A DNA stretch of 64,000 nucleotides from Alphaproteobacteria bacterium HGW-Alphaproteobacteria-18 (GCA_002841155.1 PHEH01000005.1:248001-312000); one strand, 5' to 3'; numbered from the stretch's first letter, positions 44,370 through 52,521 are shown. The notes: generated by a model not told the origin, from the sequence alone. Numbers and translations are program-made.

Positions 44370-45053
44370 TCACGGCGCTCCGTAGCCGGATTGGGGCGCT
44401 GCCTTCAGGTTTGACACTTTGCGCGTTTCGTTCTGGCTGAACGCCTGCATCATGGCGTTCCCGCTGACCTGCATCGTGAACGTGTCGATATGGCTGCGCC
44501 CGTCCGGCGCGGCCTTGCAGGAAACCTTCATGCGGAACGTATCGACCTTGGCCACCATTGCAGGCTTGAACGCCTTGGGCGAAGTCAGCTCGAAGGTGAG
44601 AAGGTTGCCTGTGGCCTTGTCCAGCGTTGCCATGCCGGTCAGGTGTTTCATCACGTCGCGCATGTCATCATTCTCACCGGCTACCGGCGTGAAACTGTAA
44701 GTCGCGGCCACCGGTGTTTCCGAAACCCGTTTGGCATTGGCCGGAATGTTCCCGGTGAAATTGCTGCACCAGATGTCGCCCTTGGTCTGCGCTTTCAGGC
44801 GTTCGGCGCGCTTGGCTGCGTCGCCCTCAAGGCTTGCGATATCCGGCGTGACGGCAACCACCCGCTCGCCCTCCGCCCGCGTCTGGTCCACCGTCATCAT
44901 CAGGCGTTGACCGCCATCTTCAAACGCCATGTCGAATACATAGGCAGGCCCCTCCTTCGAGACCTTCCGGGCTTTCTCCAACAGGGCGTCGGCACCGGCG
45001 GGCAGGGCGAGGCCGATAACGCAAAGTCCGGTCAAAAACAGGCGGGTCCGCAT
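44370..45053 (-). CDS. Unknown exported protein, two cysteines
   Basis: 227 aa, not recognised. Signal peptide about 1-22 (LCVIGLALPAGA), then a beta-rich mature part (YVFDMAFEDGGQRLMMTVD, TYSFTPVAGENDDMRD, HIDTFTMQVSGNAMMQAFSQ) with two cysteines (IWCSNF and KVSCKA) that could form a disulfide in the periplasm. The pattern resembles other outer-membrane-associated beta proteins of alphaproteobacteria, but no family is assigned. It is upstream of the larger unknown exported protein on the same strand and divergent from the helicase gene across about 100 nt. Confidence 0.6.
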   Translation of the reverse strand: MRTRLFLTGLCVIGLALPAGADALLEKARKVSKEGPAYVFDMAFEDGGQRLMMTVDQTRAEGERVVAVTPDIASLEGDAAKRAERLKAQTKGDIWCSNFTGNIPANAKRVSETPVAATYSFTPVAGENDDMRDVMKHLTGMATLDKATGNLLTFELTSPKAFKPAMVAKVDTFRMKVSCKAAPDGRSHIDTFTMQVSGNAMMQAFSQNETRKVSNLKAAPQSGYGAP

Positions 45054-45153
45054 CGGCTGGCTCCATCAGGTTGCACGCGCTGTGCAACTTCTGCCTTTCC
45101 GCCGCAAAATGAAAGAGCCAGACGCGGCGCCTTGCCCTAGTTTAATCTTCGCC

Positions 45154-48027
45154 ATGGCCGACACCGCCCCGCCTTCCTTCCGCCTACCGCCCGCCTTCGA
45201 GGCGTGGTTTGCCGCGCGCGGCTGGTCGCCCCGCCCGCATCAGCTCGCCCTTGCGCAGGCCTCCCTCGCTGGCGAGAGCGCCCTCCTCATCGCCCCCACA
45301 GGCGGCGGCAAGACGCTCGCCGGCTTCCTCGGCAGCCTGATTGAGCTGGGCGCCCTTTCTTCTCCTCCCCCGTTTACGGGGGAGGTGGACGCGAAGCGGA
45401 CGGAGGGGGGAGCCCCGCGTCCGGCTTTGCACACCCTCTACATCTCCCCCCTCAAAGCCCTCGCCGCCGACGTCCAGCGCAACCTGATGACACCCGTCAC
45501 AGAGATGGCCCTGCCCATCCGCATCGAAACCCGCACCGGCGACACGCCCCCCCATGTCCGCCAGCGCCAGCGCAAGACCCCGCCCGACATCCTGCTGACA
45601 ACGCCGGAACAGCTCGCCCTCCTGATCGCGTCGGACCACGCCGCCAGCTTCTTCGCCGATCTCAAATGCGTCATCATCGACGAAATCCACGCCATCGCCC
45701 CCTCCAAACGCGGCGACCTCCTCTCCCTCGGCCTGGCAACACTGGCCGAATGGTCCCCCACCTGCCGCTTCCTCGGCCTCTCCGCCACCGTGCGAGACCC
45801 TGAGCAGCTGGCCGGCTGGCTGAACGTCCGCCGCCCCGCAGAACAACCCTCTTCTCCTCCCCCGTTTACGGGGGAGGTGCCCGAAGGGCGGAGGGGGGAA
45901 GCCCCAACCACAGCCTCTCCTTCAACCCCTCTCCCCCCAGGGGGGAGAGGGGCAGGGGTGAGGGGGCAGCCCAGCAGCGCATCGCCCGTGGCCGCCCCTC
46001 ACCCCCAACCCCCTCTCCCCGAAGGGGCGAGGGGGCTAAAACCCTCCGTGCACATTATAACCACCCCCACCACCATCTCCCCCAACATCGACATCCTCCT
46101 CTCCCGGCAGCGCATCCCCTGGTCCGGCCATTCCGGCCGCTTCGCCGTGCCTGAAGTGTATGAAGCCATCCGCGACGCGCAGATGACGCTCGTCTTCGTC
46201 AACACGCGCAGCCAGGCCGAGCTTCTCTTCCAGGAGCTCTGGGCCGCCAACGATGACAATCTCCCCATTGCCCTCCATCACGGCTCACTTGCCCGCGACC
46301 AGCGTGAGCGCGTCGAAGCCGCCATGGCTGCCGGCCTGCTCAAGGCGGTGGTGTGCACCTCCACCCTCGATCTCGGGATCGACTGGGGCGAGGTCGATCT
46401 CGTCATCCAGATGGGCGCCCCCAAAGGCGCCGCCCGCCTCATCCAACGCATCGGCCGCTCCAACCACCGGATGGACGAAGCCTCCAAGGCCCTCCTTGTA
46501 CCCACAAACCGGTTTGAAGTCCTCGAATGCCGCGCCGCTGAAGCCGCCGTCGAAGCCGGGGAGATTGACGGGGAAGGCCCCCGCGCCGGCGCGCTCGACA
46601 TCCTCGCCCAGCACATCATGGGCCGCGCCTGCGGCGAAGGCTTTCATCTCCCCGCCCTCTACGATGAAATCCGCCGCGCCCAGCCCTATGAAAGCCTCGA
46701 CTGGGAAACCTATGAACGCCTCGTCGATTTCGTCGCCACCGGCGGCTACGCGCTCAAAACCTATGACCGCTTCCACCGCATCGTCCGCCGCCCCGACGGC
46801 CTCTGGGTCGCCCGAACCCCAAGAGACAAACAAGCCCACCGGATGAATGTCGGCGCCATCGTGGAAGCCCCGATGCTCAACGTCCGCCTGGCAAGTTTTG
46901 CAGGCGGCGGCGCAGCGCAACCGTCTCCTCCCCCGTCTGCGGGGGAGGTGGCCGCGAAGCGGACGGAGGGGGGAGCCCAGCGCGCTACCTCCGCCCGGGC
47001 CACCCCCACAAGCAAGGCGCAGGCGCCCCTCGCCGCAGGCGAGGGAACAGCGCCGAGCAAAAGAACAATAAGACCCGGCCGAAAACTCGGCGAAATGGAA
47101 GAATACTTCCTCAGCCTGCTGACCCCCGGCGACACCTTCCTCTTCGGCGGTGAAATCCTCCGCCTGCTGGGCATTGACGGCATGGACGCCCTCTGCGCCC
47201 GCGCCCAGTCAGACAGCCCCGCCATCCCCACCTATAATGGCGGCAAGTTTCCTCTGAGCACGTTCCTGGCAGACCGCGTCCGCCACATGATCCACAATCC
47301 CGAAGAATGGAAACACCTGCCAGACCCCGTCCGCGAATGGTTCGAAATCCAGAAGCTGCGCTCAGCCATTCCGCCGCCGGATCATCTGCTGGTGGAAACC
47401 TTCCCGCGCGCAGACCGCCACTATCTCGTCTCCTATCCCTTCGAAGGCCGCCTCGCCCACCAGACCCTCGGCATGCTCGTCACCCGCCGCCTCGAACGCG
47501 CCGGCGCAAAACCCGTCGGCTTCGTCGCCAGCGAATACGCCATGGCCGTCTGGGGCATGGAGGATATGCGCGGCCTCGACATGGCAGAGATCTTCCACCC
47601 CGACATGCTGGGCGATGATCTGGAAGAATGGCTCGATGAAAGCGCCCTGATGAAGCGCACCTTTGCCCATTGCGCCCTCATCTCCGGCCTCATTCACCGC
47701 AATATGCCGGGCACGGAGAAAAATTCCCGCCAGGTCACCTTCTCGACAGACCTCATCTTCGATGTCCTGCGCAGCCACGAGCCCGGCCACATCCTCCTTG
47801 AGGCCACCCGCGCCGACGCTGCCACCGGCCTCCTCGATGTCCGCCGCCTCTCCGACATGCTCGCTCGCATCCACGGCCACATCGTCCACAAACCGCTCGC
47901 AAAGATCAGCCCCTTCGCCGTCCCCGTCATGCTGGAGGTTGGCCGCGAACCGGTCTTCGGCGCCTCCGCCCTGGAAGCCATCCTCCGCGAAGCCGAAGAA
48001 GACCTGGTGCGCGACGCGATGGGGTAA
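45154..48027 (+). CDS. Ligase-associated DNA damage response DEXH-box helicase, repeat-expanded
   Basis: Lhr-like ATP-dependent helicase, 957 aa. Walker A APTGGGKT (residues 47-54), DEIH motif (DEIHAIAPSKRGD), Lhr-type WSGHSGRF, and QRIGRSNHRMD in motif VI; the C-terminal part is the Lhr-specific region. Homologues act with an ATP-dependent DNA ligase, an exonuclease and the PdeM phosphoesterase, whose gene is 2.4 kb downstream. The family is usually about 820 aa; the excess is explained by three low-complexity inserts (about residues 69-91, 231-297 and 588-636) that coincide with palindromic DNA repeats and do not disrupt motifs. The start is the ATG after the stop-free upstream stretch where similarity begins. 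Confidence 0.93.
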   Translation: MADTAPPSFRLPPAFEAWFAARGWSPRPHQLALAQASLAGESALLIAPTGGGKTLAGFLGSLIELGALSSPPPFTGEVDAKRTEGGAPRPALHTLYISPLKALAADVQRNLMTPVTEMALPIRIETRTGDTPPHVRQRQRKTPPDILLTTPEQLALLIASDHAASFFADLKCVIIDEIHAIAPSKRGDLLSLGLATLAEWSPTCRFLGLSATVRDPEQLAGWLNVRRPAEQPSSPPPFTGEVPEGRRGEAPTTASPSTPLPPGGRGAGVRGQPSSASPVAAPHPQPPLPEGARGLKPSVHIITTPTTISPNIDILLSRQRIPWSGHSGRFAVPEVYEAIRDAQMTLVFVNTRSQAELLFQELWAANDDNLPIALHHGSLARDQRERVEAAMAAGLLKAVVCTSTLDLGIDWGEVDLVIQMGAPKGAARLIQRIGRSNHRMDEASKALLVPTNRFEVLECRAAEAAVEAGEIDGEGPRAGALDILAQHIMGRACGEGFHLPALYDEIRRAQPYESLDWETYERLVDFVATGGYALKTYDRFHRIVRRPDGLWVARTPRDKQAHRMNVGAIVEAPMLNVRLASFAGGGAAQPSPPPSAGEVAAKRTEGGAQRATSARATPTSKAQAPLAAGEGTAPSKRTIRPGRKLGEMEEYFLSLLTPGDTFLFGGEILRLLGIDGMDALCARAQSDSPAIPTYNGGKFPLSTFLADRVRHMIHNPEEWKHLPDPVREWFEIQKLRSAIPPPDHLLVETFPRADRHYLVSYPFEGRLAHQTLGMLVTRRLERAGAKPVGFVASEYAMAVWGMEDMRGLDMAEIFHPDMLGDDLEEWLDESALMKRTFAHCALISGLIHRNMPGTEKNSRQVTFSTDLIFDVLRSHEPGHILLEATRADAATGLLDVRRLSDMLARIHGHIVHKPLAKISPFAVPVMLEVGREPVFGASALEAILREAEEDLVRDAMG
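45361..45410 (+). repeat. Family 1 palindromic repeat inside helicase, copy 1
   Basis: Stem CCTCCCCCG-TTTA-CGGGGGAGG (45364-45385) plus the tail TGGACGCGAAGCGGACGGA and a G-run. Translated in frame as a segment reading SPPPFTGEVDAKRTEGG. Over the arm and tail it is identical to the intergenic copy at 31612-31659. The total insert is about 69 nt. Confidence 0.92.
45851..45900 (+). repeat. Family 1 palindromic repeat inside helicase, copy 2
   Basis: Same CCTCCCCCG-TTTA-CGGGGGAGG stem, with a tail variant GTGCCCGAAGGGCGGAGGGG. Read in the same frame as copy 1 (SPPPFTGEVPEGRRGE). Confidence 0.9.
45925..45966 (+). repeat. C/G-run palindrome inside helicase, family 3 copy 1
   Basis: CCCCTCTCCCCCC-A-GGGGGGAGAGGGG is a perfect palindrome (45926-45952), followed by CAGGGGTGAGGGGG. 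Translated as TPLPPGGRGAGVRG. Confidence 0.85.
45995..46036 (-). repeat. C/G-run palindrome inside helicase, family 3 copy 2 (inverted)
   Basis: CCCCTCACCCCCAACCCC followed by a stem CCCCCTCTCCCC / GGGGCGAGGGGG with one mismatch. The order of stem and tail is the reverse of the copy at 45925-45966, so the two face each other. Confidence 0.82.
46924..46974 (+). repeat. Family 1 palindromic repeat inside helicase, copy 3
   Basis: CCTCCCCCG-TCTG-CGGGGGAGG (46927-46948) plus a GGCCGCGAAGCGGACGGA tail and a G-run. Read in the same frame and orientation as copies 1 and 2 (SPPPSAGEVAAKRTEGG). Confidence 0.91.
47024..47046. repeat. Short palindrome inside helicase
   Basis: CCCTCGCC-GCA-GGCGAGGG, perfect 8-bp arms, in the third low-complexity insert after family 1 copy 3. 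Confidence 0.75.
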
Positions 48028-48136
48028 TAAACTTGACCCGATTGACATAAATCCCGGCCCCCAAGAGCAGGTCAGACAGGGTAGGCTCGCGCTGCCCGCG
48101 AATGACCCGAAAAAACCCCCGAAAGACCCGCCCGCC

Positions 48137-48754
48137 ATGAACCCTCGCCGCCTGCTTGTCCTTGCCCTCCTGGTGCTGATACCCGGCGCGGCCGCGATCG
48201 CGGCGCAAGGCGCGCTGCCGGGGGATGTGGCGATCACGCGGGCGCTGCAAGGCGCGCTGGGAAGGGCGCCTGCCTGGGCCGGGCCGATGACGGATATGGC
48301 CAAGGCGCCCTGGCTCTGGGCCAGCATGGTAGCCGCTGTCATTCTCGCGGGCCTGGCCGGGGGCAGGCTGCGCGCGGCCAGCCCGCTGCTCGCCTATGGC
48401 TTTGCCTGGGGCGTTGACCATATGCTCCGGATGCTGATCTTCGTGCCCCGGCCGGACGCCGCCCTCGTCGCCGTCGCCACCGCCAGTTCGTCCAGCGGCC
48501 TGCCATCCACCTTCGGCCTCGTCTTCGGCGCGCTGTTTGGCGCGGCGTTCTGGATACGGGGCAGCGGCGTGCGCCACCAGGCGGTCCTCGCCCTGTCGGC
48601 GCTCTTCATGGCGGTCGGCGCCGCCGCCCGCATCGTCCTCGGCGGCCATTGGCTCAGCCAGATGGTGCCCTCCTTCGCGCTGGGCATCCTGCTCGCGGGC
48701 CTTGCCGTCTGGCTCATCGGCCGCCTGCCTTATCCCTCAAGATCAAAAGGATAA
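48137..48754 (+). CDS. PAP2-like membrane protein with degenerate active site
   Basis: 205-aa membrane protein of about six helices in the PAP2 (lipid phosphate phosphatase) fold. Motif 1 K/R-x6-RP is kept (Arg98 ... Arg105-Pro106), but motif 2 reads P123-S-T-Phe126 in place of PSGH, losing its histidine, and motif 3 has Arg165 and His171 but Gln175 instead of the Asp. Normal phosphatase activity is therefore doubtful; it may be a binding or flippase-like relative. I start at ATG 48137, at the beginning of the first hydrophobic segment. It lies between the helicase and PdeM genes and has no evident link with DNA repair. Confidence 0.75.
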   Translation: MNPRRLLVLALLVLIPGAAAIAAQGALPGDVAITRALQGALGRAPAWAGPMTDMAKAPWLWASMVAAVILAGLAGGRLRAASPLLAYGFAWGVDHMLRMLIFVPRPDAALVAVATASSSSGLPSTFGLVFGALFGAAFWIRGSGVRHQAVLALSALFMAVGAAARIVLGGHWLSQMVPSFALGILLAGLAVWLIGRLPYPSRSKG

Positions 48755-48833
48755 GTGCTTTAGATACAGGGACTTGAAAAAATCTCGCGGCGATTTATCC
48801 ACCCCCACCCGCCATGGGCCTATACTCCGTCCC

Positions 48834-49538
48834 ATGAGCGAGACCTATCAGCCCACGGAAGACGAGACCGGCCTTGGCGCCCTCATGGGGCGGGCGACCA
48901 GCCTGGCGCTCGGGCTCATCGCCCTGGCGCGCGCCGCGCTCGCCCAGTTCGGTGCTGCGCCGCCGCCGGCCGCCTATACGCGTCTCATCCTGCGCCGCTA
49001 TGTCGTGCCCGCCGAGGCAACCGTGCGCCGCGCCATCCTCGTCCTTGCCGCCACGCTGTCCCTGCCCGTCCTGCGCGTGGCGGCTGCGTCCGCCCGCCCG
49101 GCGAGGCCCCCGGCCCCGGCGCAACCGGCCGCCCGCTATCCCGTCTTCTGCCTCACAGAGGCGGCGCCGCGCCCCCGCCGCCCGCGCCCCGCGCCGGAAG
49201 CCGCGCTGCCCCGCATACTCTTTCTCGACACGCTCACGCCCGCAGCCCCGGCGCCAAAGCCTCGTCCGCCAGCGGATGAAGAGGAAGTGGCTAGCCAGAC
49301 CCGGCTCCTCCGCCGCCTCTTCGCGCTGGAGCGCGCCTATCTCTATCCCGAGCGTGAAGCCCGCCGCTATCTGCGCCGCCGCGCCCGCGACGGGGCAAAG
49401 GGCAGGGCGCCCCGCCGCCTAGCCTTCGCGCGCATCCCCGGCAACACGCGCCACCTCTACGCGCCCTTCCGCGATGTCCTCGAAGACATGAACACTGCCG
49501 CAGAGGAAACCCTCCTTGAGCGGAGGGATACTTCTTAA
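48834..49538 (+). CDS. Unknown Ala/Pro/Arg-rich protein
   Basis: 234 aa, not recognised. The N-terminal quarter has hydrophobic stretches (ATSLALGLIALARAALAQ, ATVRRAILVLAATLSLPVLRVAAASA), the middle is very rich in Pro, Ala and Arg, and the C-terminal part is charged and helical (LLRRLFALERAYLYPEREARRYLRRRARDG). A basic, partly membrane-associated protein is likely. The coding bias is strongly GC-rich at third positions, supporting that it is a real gene, but the low complexity leaves some doubt. It precedes a repeat-filled gap. Confidence 0.5.
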   Translation: MSETYQPTEDETGLGALMGRATSLALGLIALARAALAQFGAAPPPAAYTRLILRRYVVPAEATVRRAILVLAATLSLPVLRVAAASARPARPPAPAQPAARYPVFCLTEAAPRPRRPRPAPEAALPRILFLDTLTPAAPAPKPRPPADEEEVASQTRLLRRLFALERAYLYPEREARRYLRRRARDGAKGRAPRRLAFARIPGNTRHLYAPFRDVLEDMNTAAEETLLERRDTS

Positions 49539-49540
49539 AC

Positions 49541-49590
49541 TGTCATCCCGGCCAAAGGCGGCAAAGCCGCCGATTGAGCCGGGACCGCTC
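49541..49590. repeat. GC palindrome after the unknown protein gene
   Basis: GTCATCCCGGCC, AAAGGCGGCAAAGCCGCCGA, then GAGCCGGGAC: outer arms TCCCGGC / GCCGGGA and an inner GGCGGC / GCCGCC stem. This looks like a small nested palindromic intergenic repeat and may double as a terminator. Confidence 0.6.
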
Positions 49591-49714
49591 TCCATCCCCC
49601 ACACCCGGAAGGCGCCCCCGCCTTTCCGGCCAAACGTGCTGCGCCCAGCCGCCACCCCACCCCACCCCAACCCTCCCCTTGCAGGGGAGGGGGCAGGCCG
49701 TGCCCCGCCGCCAG

Positions 49715-49777
49715 AAAACCTCTCCCCACGCACAACATGCCCCCTCCCCACGTCTGTGGGGAGGGTTGGGGTGGGGC
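49715..49777. repeat. Repeat family 2, copy 2
   Basis: Nearly identical to 31681-31742: AAAACCTCTCCCCACGCACA, a short variable part, CCCCCTCCCC, a variable 7-nt loop, GGGGAGGGTTGGGGTGGGG. A related stretch (CCACCCCAACCCTCCCCTTG and a GGGGAGGGGG arm, about 49658-49693) precedes it, making a tandem of two such palindromes in the convergent gap. Confidence 0.86.
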
Positions 49778-49812
49778 TGTTATAGGCTCTTTCCCGGCGC
49801 TCTCAGCGGCGC

Positions 49813-50298
49813 CTAATGCCCCGGCCCCAGCTTCGCCAGCGCCTGATCCACATACGGCTTGCAGTCTTCCGGCACGCCCAGGAACGGCGCCTGATTGAAA
49901 TAGATCCGCCGGCTGACCTGATATTCAAGGCCCTCCATGATCTTCCCTTTCACCTTCTCCGTCGGTCCCAGCTCCAGCGCGGCAAGATAATCGCGCATCG
50001 CGCATTGTGGATAGGCCTGCGGCCAGTCGGCAATGTAGAGCCCGCGCAGGAAGCCGCGCCGTTGAAGGGTCTCGGCTTTCTGGGCGTCCGTCAGATCGGC
50101 GCGGGTCAGGAGCTGCCCCAGCGCCTCATCGGCCTTCTGCGGCGGTTTGGTCTTGAAATAGGTGTCGTAAAGCAGGGGCGCGAACACCTCGTCTGCCAGC
50201 TTGACCACCGGGTCGGCGGGCGGCGCCTCAGAGGGCGCAGAGGCGCAAGCGGCCATCAGGGCGGCCAGTCCACATGAAACAAAGGCTCTCAGTATCAT
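49813..50298 (-). CDS. Small tetratricopeptide-like lipoprotein
   Basis: 161 aa. The lipoprotein signal ends with lipobox LMAAC (Cys about residue 18). The mature part is helical with a loose repeat character (ADEALGQLLTRADLTDAQKAETLQRRGFLRGLY, AMRDYLAALELGPTEKVKGKIMEGLEYQVSRR), resembling one or two TPR-like helix pairs; two cysteines (PQCAM, EDCKP) may pair. I choose the second of two close ATG codons since it is spaced 7 nt from GGGGAG. Function unknown. Stop is next to the family 2 repeats. Confidence 0.65.
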   Translation of the reverse strand: MILRAFVSCGLAALMAACASAPSEAPPADPVVKLADEVFAPLLYDTYFKTKPPQKADEALGQLLTRADLTDAQKAETLQRRGFLRGLYIADWPQAYPQCAMRDYLAALELGPTEKVKGKIMEGLEYQVSRRIYFNQAPFLGVPEDCKPYVDQALAKLGPGH

Positions 50299-50359
50299 CC
50301 TCATTCTCCCCCTCGGCTGAGCACACCGCCAGAAAACCCCGATTGCCCGGCCGCCTCCA

Positions 50360-50376
50360 CCCCCCGTTCCGGGGGG
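50360..50376. repeat. Short C/G palindrome upstream of pdeM
   Basis: CCCCCCG-TTC-CGGGGGG type stem, 49 nt before the PdeM start, similar in style to the stems of family 1 but without its tail. Confidence 0.55.
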
Positions 50377-50425
50377 ATGCGCCGCCCCGTTGACCGGCGC
50401 CCCGCTTCGGCCCAATCCTCCTCCC

Positions 50426-51172
50426 ATGACGCCCGCCCGCGCCCTCCCAAACGAAACGCTGCTCCACCTTGCCGGAGAGCTGCTGACGCCGACGCCCGAG
50501 GGTGCCCTCTGGTGGGCGGCGCGGCGGCTGCTGGTCGTGTCCGATCTCCATCTGGAGAAGGGGTCCAACTATGCCGCCGCCGGCCAGCTCCTCCCGCCCT
50601 ATGATACCGGCGCCACGCTCGCCCGCGTCGAGGCGCTCTGCGCGCGCCTGCGGCCGGAAACCATCCTCTCCCTCGGCGACAGCTTCCATGATCGCCAGTC
50701 CGAACATCGCCTCCCGCCGCCCTACGCGGCGCGCATCCGCGCGCTGACCGGCGCCCATGACTGGGTCTGGATCGAGGGCAACCATGATCCTGATCCCCCC
50801 GCCCATCTCGGCGGGCGCGCCGCCAAAGTCCTGCGCCTTGATGGCCTCGTCTTCCGGCATGAGCCTGAAGGGGAAGCGGGCGAGATCGCCGGCCACCTTC
50901 ACCCCGTCGCCAAGGTGGCCGGGCGCGGCCGCGCCGTGCGCCGCCGCTGTTTTGCCGCCGATGGCGCCCGCCTCATTATGCCCGCCATGGGCGCCTTTGC
51001 CGGGGGCCTCAATATTCTGGACACGGCCTTTTCCGCCGTCTTCCCCGAAGGCTGCATGGCCTTCGCCCTGGGGGAGGGGCGGGTCTATTCGGTCCCCCGG
51101 ACGCATCTTGTCCCGGACGTACGCCGAACTCCAGGTTTGGGCGGGGCAAGCTCTGGCGGCTGGCGGCTTTAG
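50426..51172 (+). CDS. pdeM: Ligase-associated DNA damage response metallophosphoesterase
   Basis: 248-aa calcineurin-fold phosphoesterase of the PdeM type. Metal-binding motifs: DLHLEKG (D-x-H), GDSFHD, GNHD, and GHLHP. Family members accompany the ligase-associated helicase, which is encoded 2.4 kb upstream here, together with an ATP-dependent ligase and an exonuclease that are not in the window. I start at MTPARALPN, where similarity begins; 12 open codons precede it. The last 25 residues are low-complexity (GLGGASSGGWRL). Confidence 0.93.
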   Translation: MTPARALPNETLLHLAGELLTPTPEGALWWAARRLLVVSDLHLEKGSNYAAAGQLLPPYDTGATLARVEALCARLRPETILSLGDSFHDRQSEHRLPPPYAARIRALTGAHDWVWIEGNHDPDPPAHLGGRAAKVLRLDGLVFRHEPEGEAGEIAGHLHPVAKVAGRGRAVRRRCFAADGARLIMPAMGAFAGGLNILDTAFSAVFPEGCMAFALGEGRVYSVPRTHLVPDVRRTPGLGGASSGGWRL

Positions 51173-51258
51173 CCCGCGCGGCAGTTGCAAAGCGCGCGCC
51201 GATACTTTAGGTATCCGGCAAGTACGGACGCCCGCAAATCCTCGCGCCCGCCAGCGAT

Positions 51259-52521
51259 GTGACACCGAAACTCCTTACCACTCTCAGAGCCTATTCCCTG
51301 AAACTCTTCGCGGCCGATGCCTTTGCCGGCGTCACCGTCGCCATGGTTGCGCTCCCGCTCAGCCTCGCTATCGCCATCGCCTCGGGCGCAGACCCCGGCG
51401 TCGGCCTCATCACGGCGATCATCGGCGGCCTCCTCATCTCGCTGCTCGGCGGCAGCCGGGTGCAGATCGGCGGGCCGACCGGGGCCTTCATCGTCGTCGT
51501 TTACGGCGTCATCGCCGCCCATGGCTTTGACGGGCTCGTCCTCGCCACGCTGATGGCCGGGGCCATTCTTCTCGCCGCAGGTTTCCTCAGGCTCGGAAAC
51601 CTCATCCAGTTCATTCCCGAAGCGGTGGTCAACGGCTTCACCATCGGCATCGCCATCATCATCGCCACCAGCCAGATCAAGGATCTCTTCGGGCTTCAGG
51701 TTGATCATCTGCCAGCTGAGTTCCTGCACAAGATCCCCGCCCTCTGGCAGGGCCGGGAAAGCTTCAGCCCCGCCGCCCTCGGCATCGGCCTTGCCACCAT
51801 GGTGCTGATCGTCCTCTTCCGCCGCCTTGCGCCGCGCTGGCCGGGCCTCATCGTCGCGGTCGGGCTCACCTCCGCCGTGGTCGCCTTCGCCCATCTTCCG
51901 GTGGAGACCATCGCCAGCCGCTTCGGAGATTTGCCCTCCGGCCTCCCCATGCCCACCTTCCCGGAGGTGACGCTCGCCCGCCTCAAGGAGCTTCTCCCCT
52001 CGGCCCTGATCATCGCCTTCCTGGCGGGCGTTGAATCCCTCCTTTCGGCGATGGTGGCAGACCGGATGATCGAAGGCCGCCACCGTCCGAATGCGGAACT
52101 CATCGCCCAGGGCGCCGCCAATCTCGGCTCGGGGCTTTTCGGTGGTTTGCCGGCCACCGGCGCGATTGCGCGCACGGCGACGAATGTAAAGGCCGGCGGC
52201 CGCACGCCGGTGTCCGGAATTGTCCATGCGTTGACCCTGCTTGTCATCATGATGTTCCTGTCTGACCTTGCCGGGCAGCTTGCCTTGCCGGCTCTGGCCG
52301 GTCTTTTGCTGCTCACGGCCTGGAATATGAGCGAGCCGGACAAGTGGCGCGACTATGCCCGTCTCCCCCTGGAAGACCGGCTGCTCCTCATCCTCACCCT
52401 CGTGCTGACGGTGGTGGCAGACCTCACCATCGCGATTGGGGTCGGCGTCGGGCTCGGCCTCGCCCTGCGCCTGCGCCGCCGCAATGTCCCCCCGTCAGAC
52501 TGGACACCGCCAACCCGTTGA
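51259..52521 (+). CDS. SulP-family anion transporter lacking the STAS domain
   Basis: 420-aa inner-membrane transporter with the SLC26/SulP core: FAGVTVAMVALPLSLAIAIASGADP, GGSRVQIGGPTGAFIVVVYG and the conserved segment GLPATGAIARTATNVKAGGRTPVSG. Typical members add a cytoplasmic STAS domain of about 100 aa, but this protein ends soon after the last helix (LALRLRRRNVPPSDW). It may carry sulfate, bicarbonate or another anion. GTG start at 51259, since no ATG precedes the N-terminal sequence in frame. It ends at a promoter that serves the following S24 repressor gene. Confidence 0.88.
   Translation: MTPKLLTTLRAYSLKLFAADAFAGVTVAMVALPLSLAIAIASGADPGVGLITAIIGGLLISLLGGSRVQIGGPTGAFIVVVYGVIAAHGFDGLVLATLMAGAILLAAGFLRLGNLIQFIPEAVVNGFTIGIAIIIATSQIKDLFGLQVDHLPAEFLHKIPALWQGRESFSPAALGIGLATMVLIVLFRRLAPRWPGLIVAVGLTSAVVAFAHLPVETIASRFGDLPSGLPMPTFPEVTLARLKELLPSALIIAFLAGVESLLSAMVADRMIEGRHRPNAELIAQGAANLGSGLFGGLPATGAIARTATNVKAGGRTPVSGIVHALTLLVIMMFLSDLAGQLALPALAGLLLLTAWNMSEPDKWRDYARLPLEDRLLLILTLVLTVVADLTIAIGVGVGLGLALRLRRRNVPPSDWTPPTR

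Noticed and set aside
45361..47046. CRISPR-like array in the helicase gene
   Set aside because: The repeats differ in sequence and spacing and are palindromic elements in coding DNA; there are no regular spacers and no cas genes.
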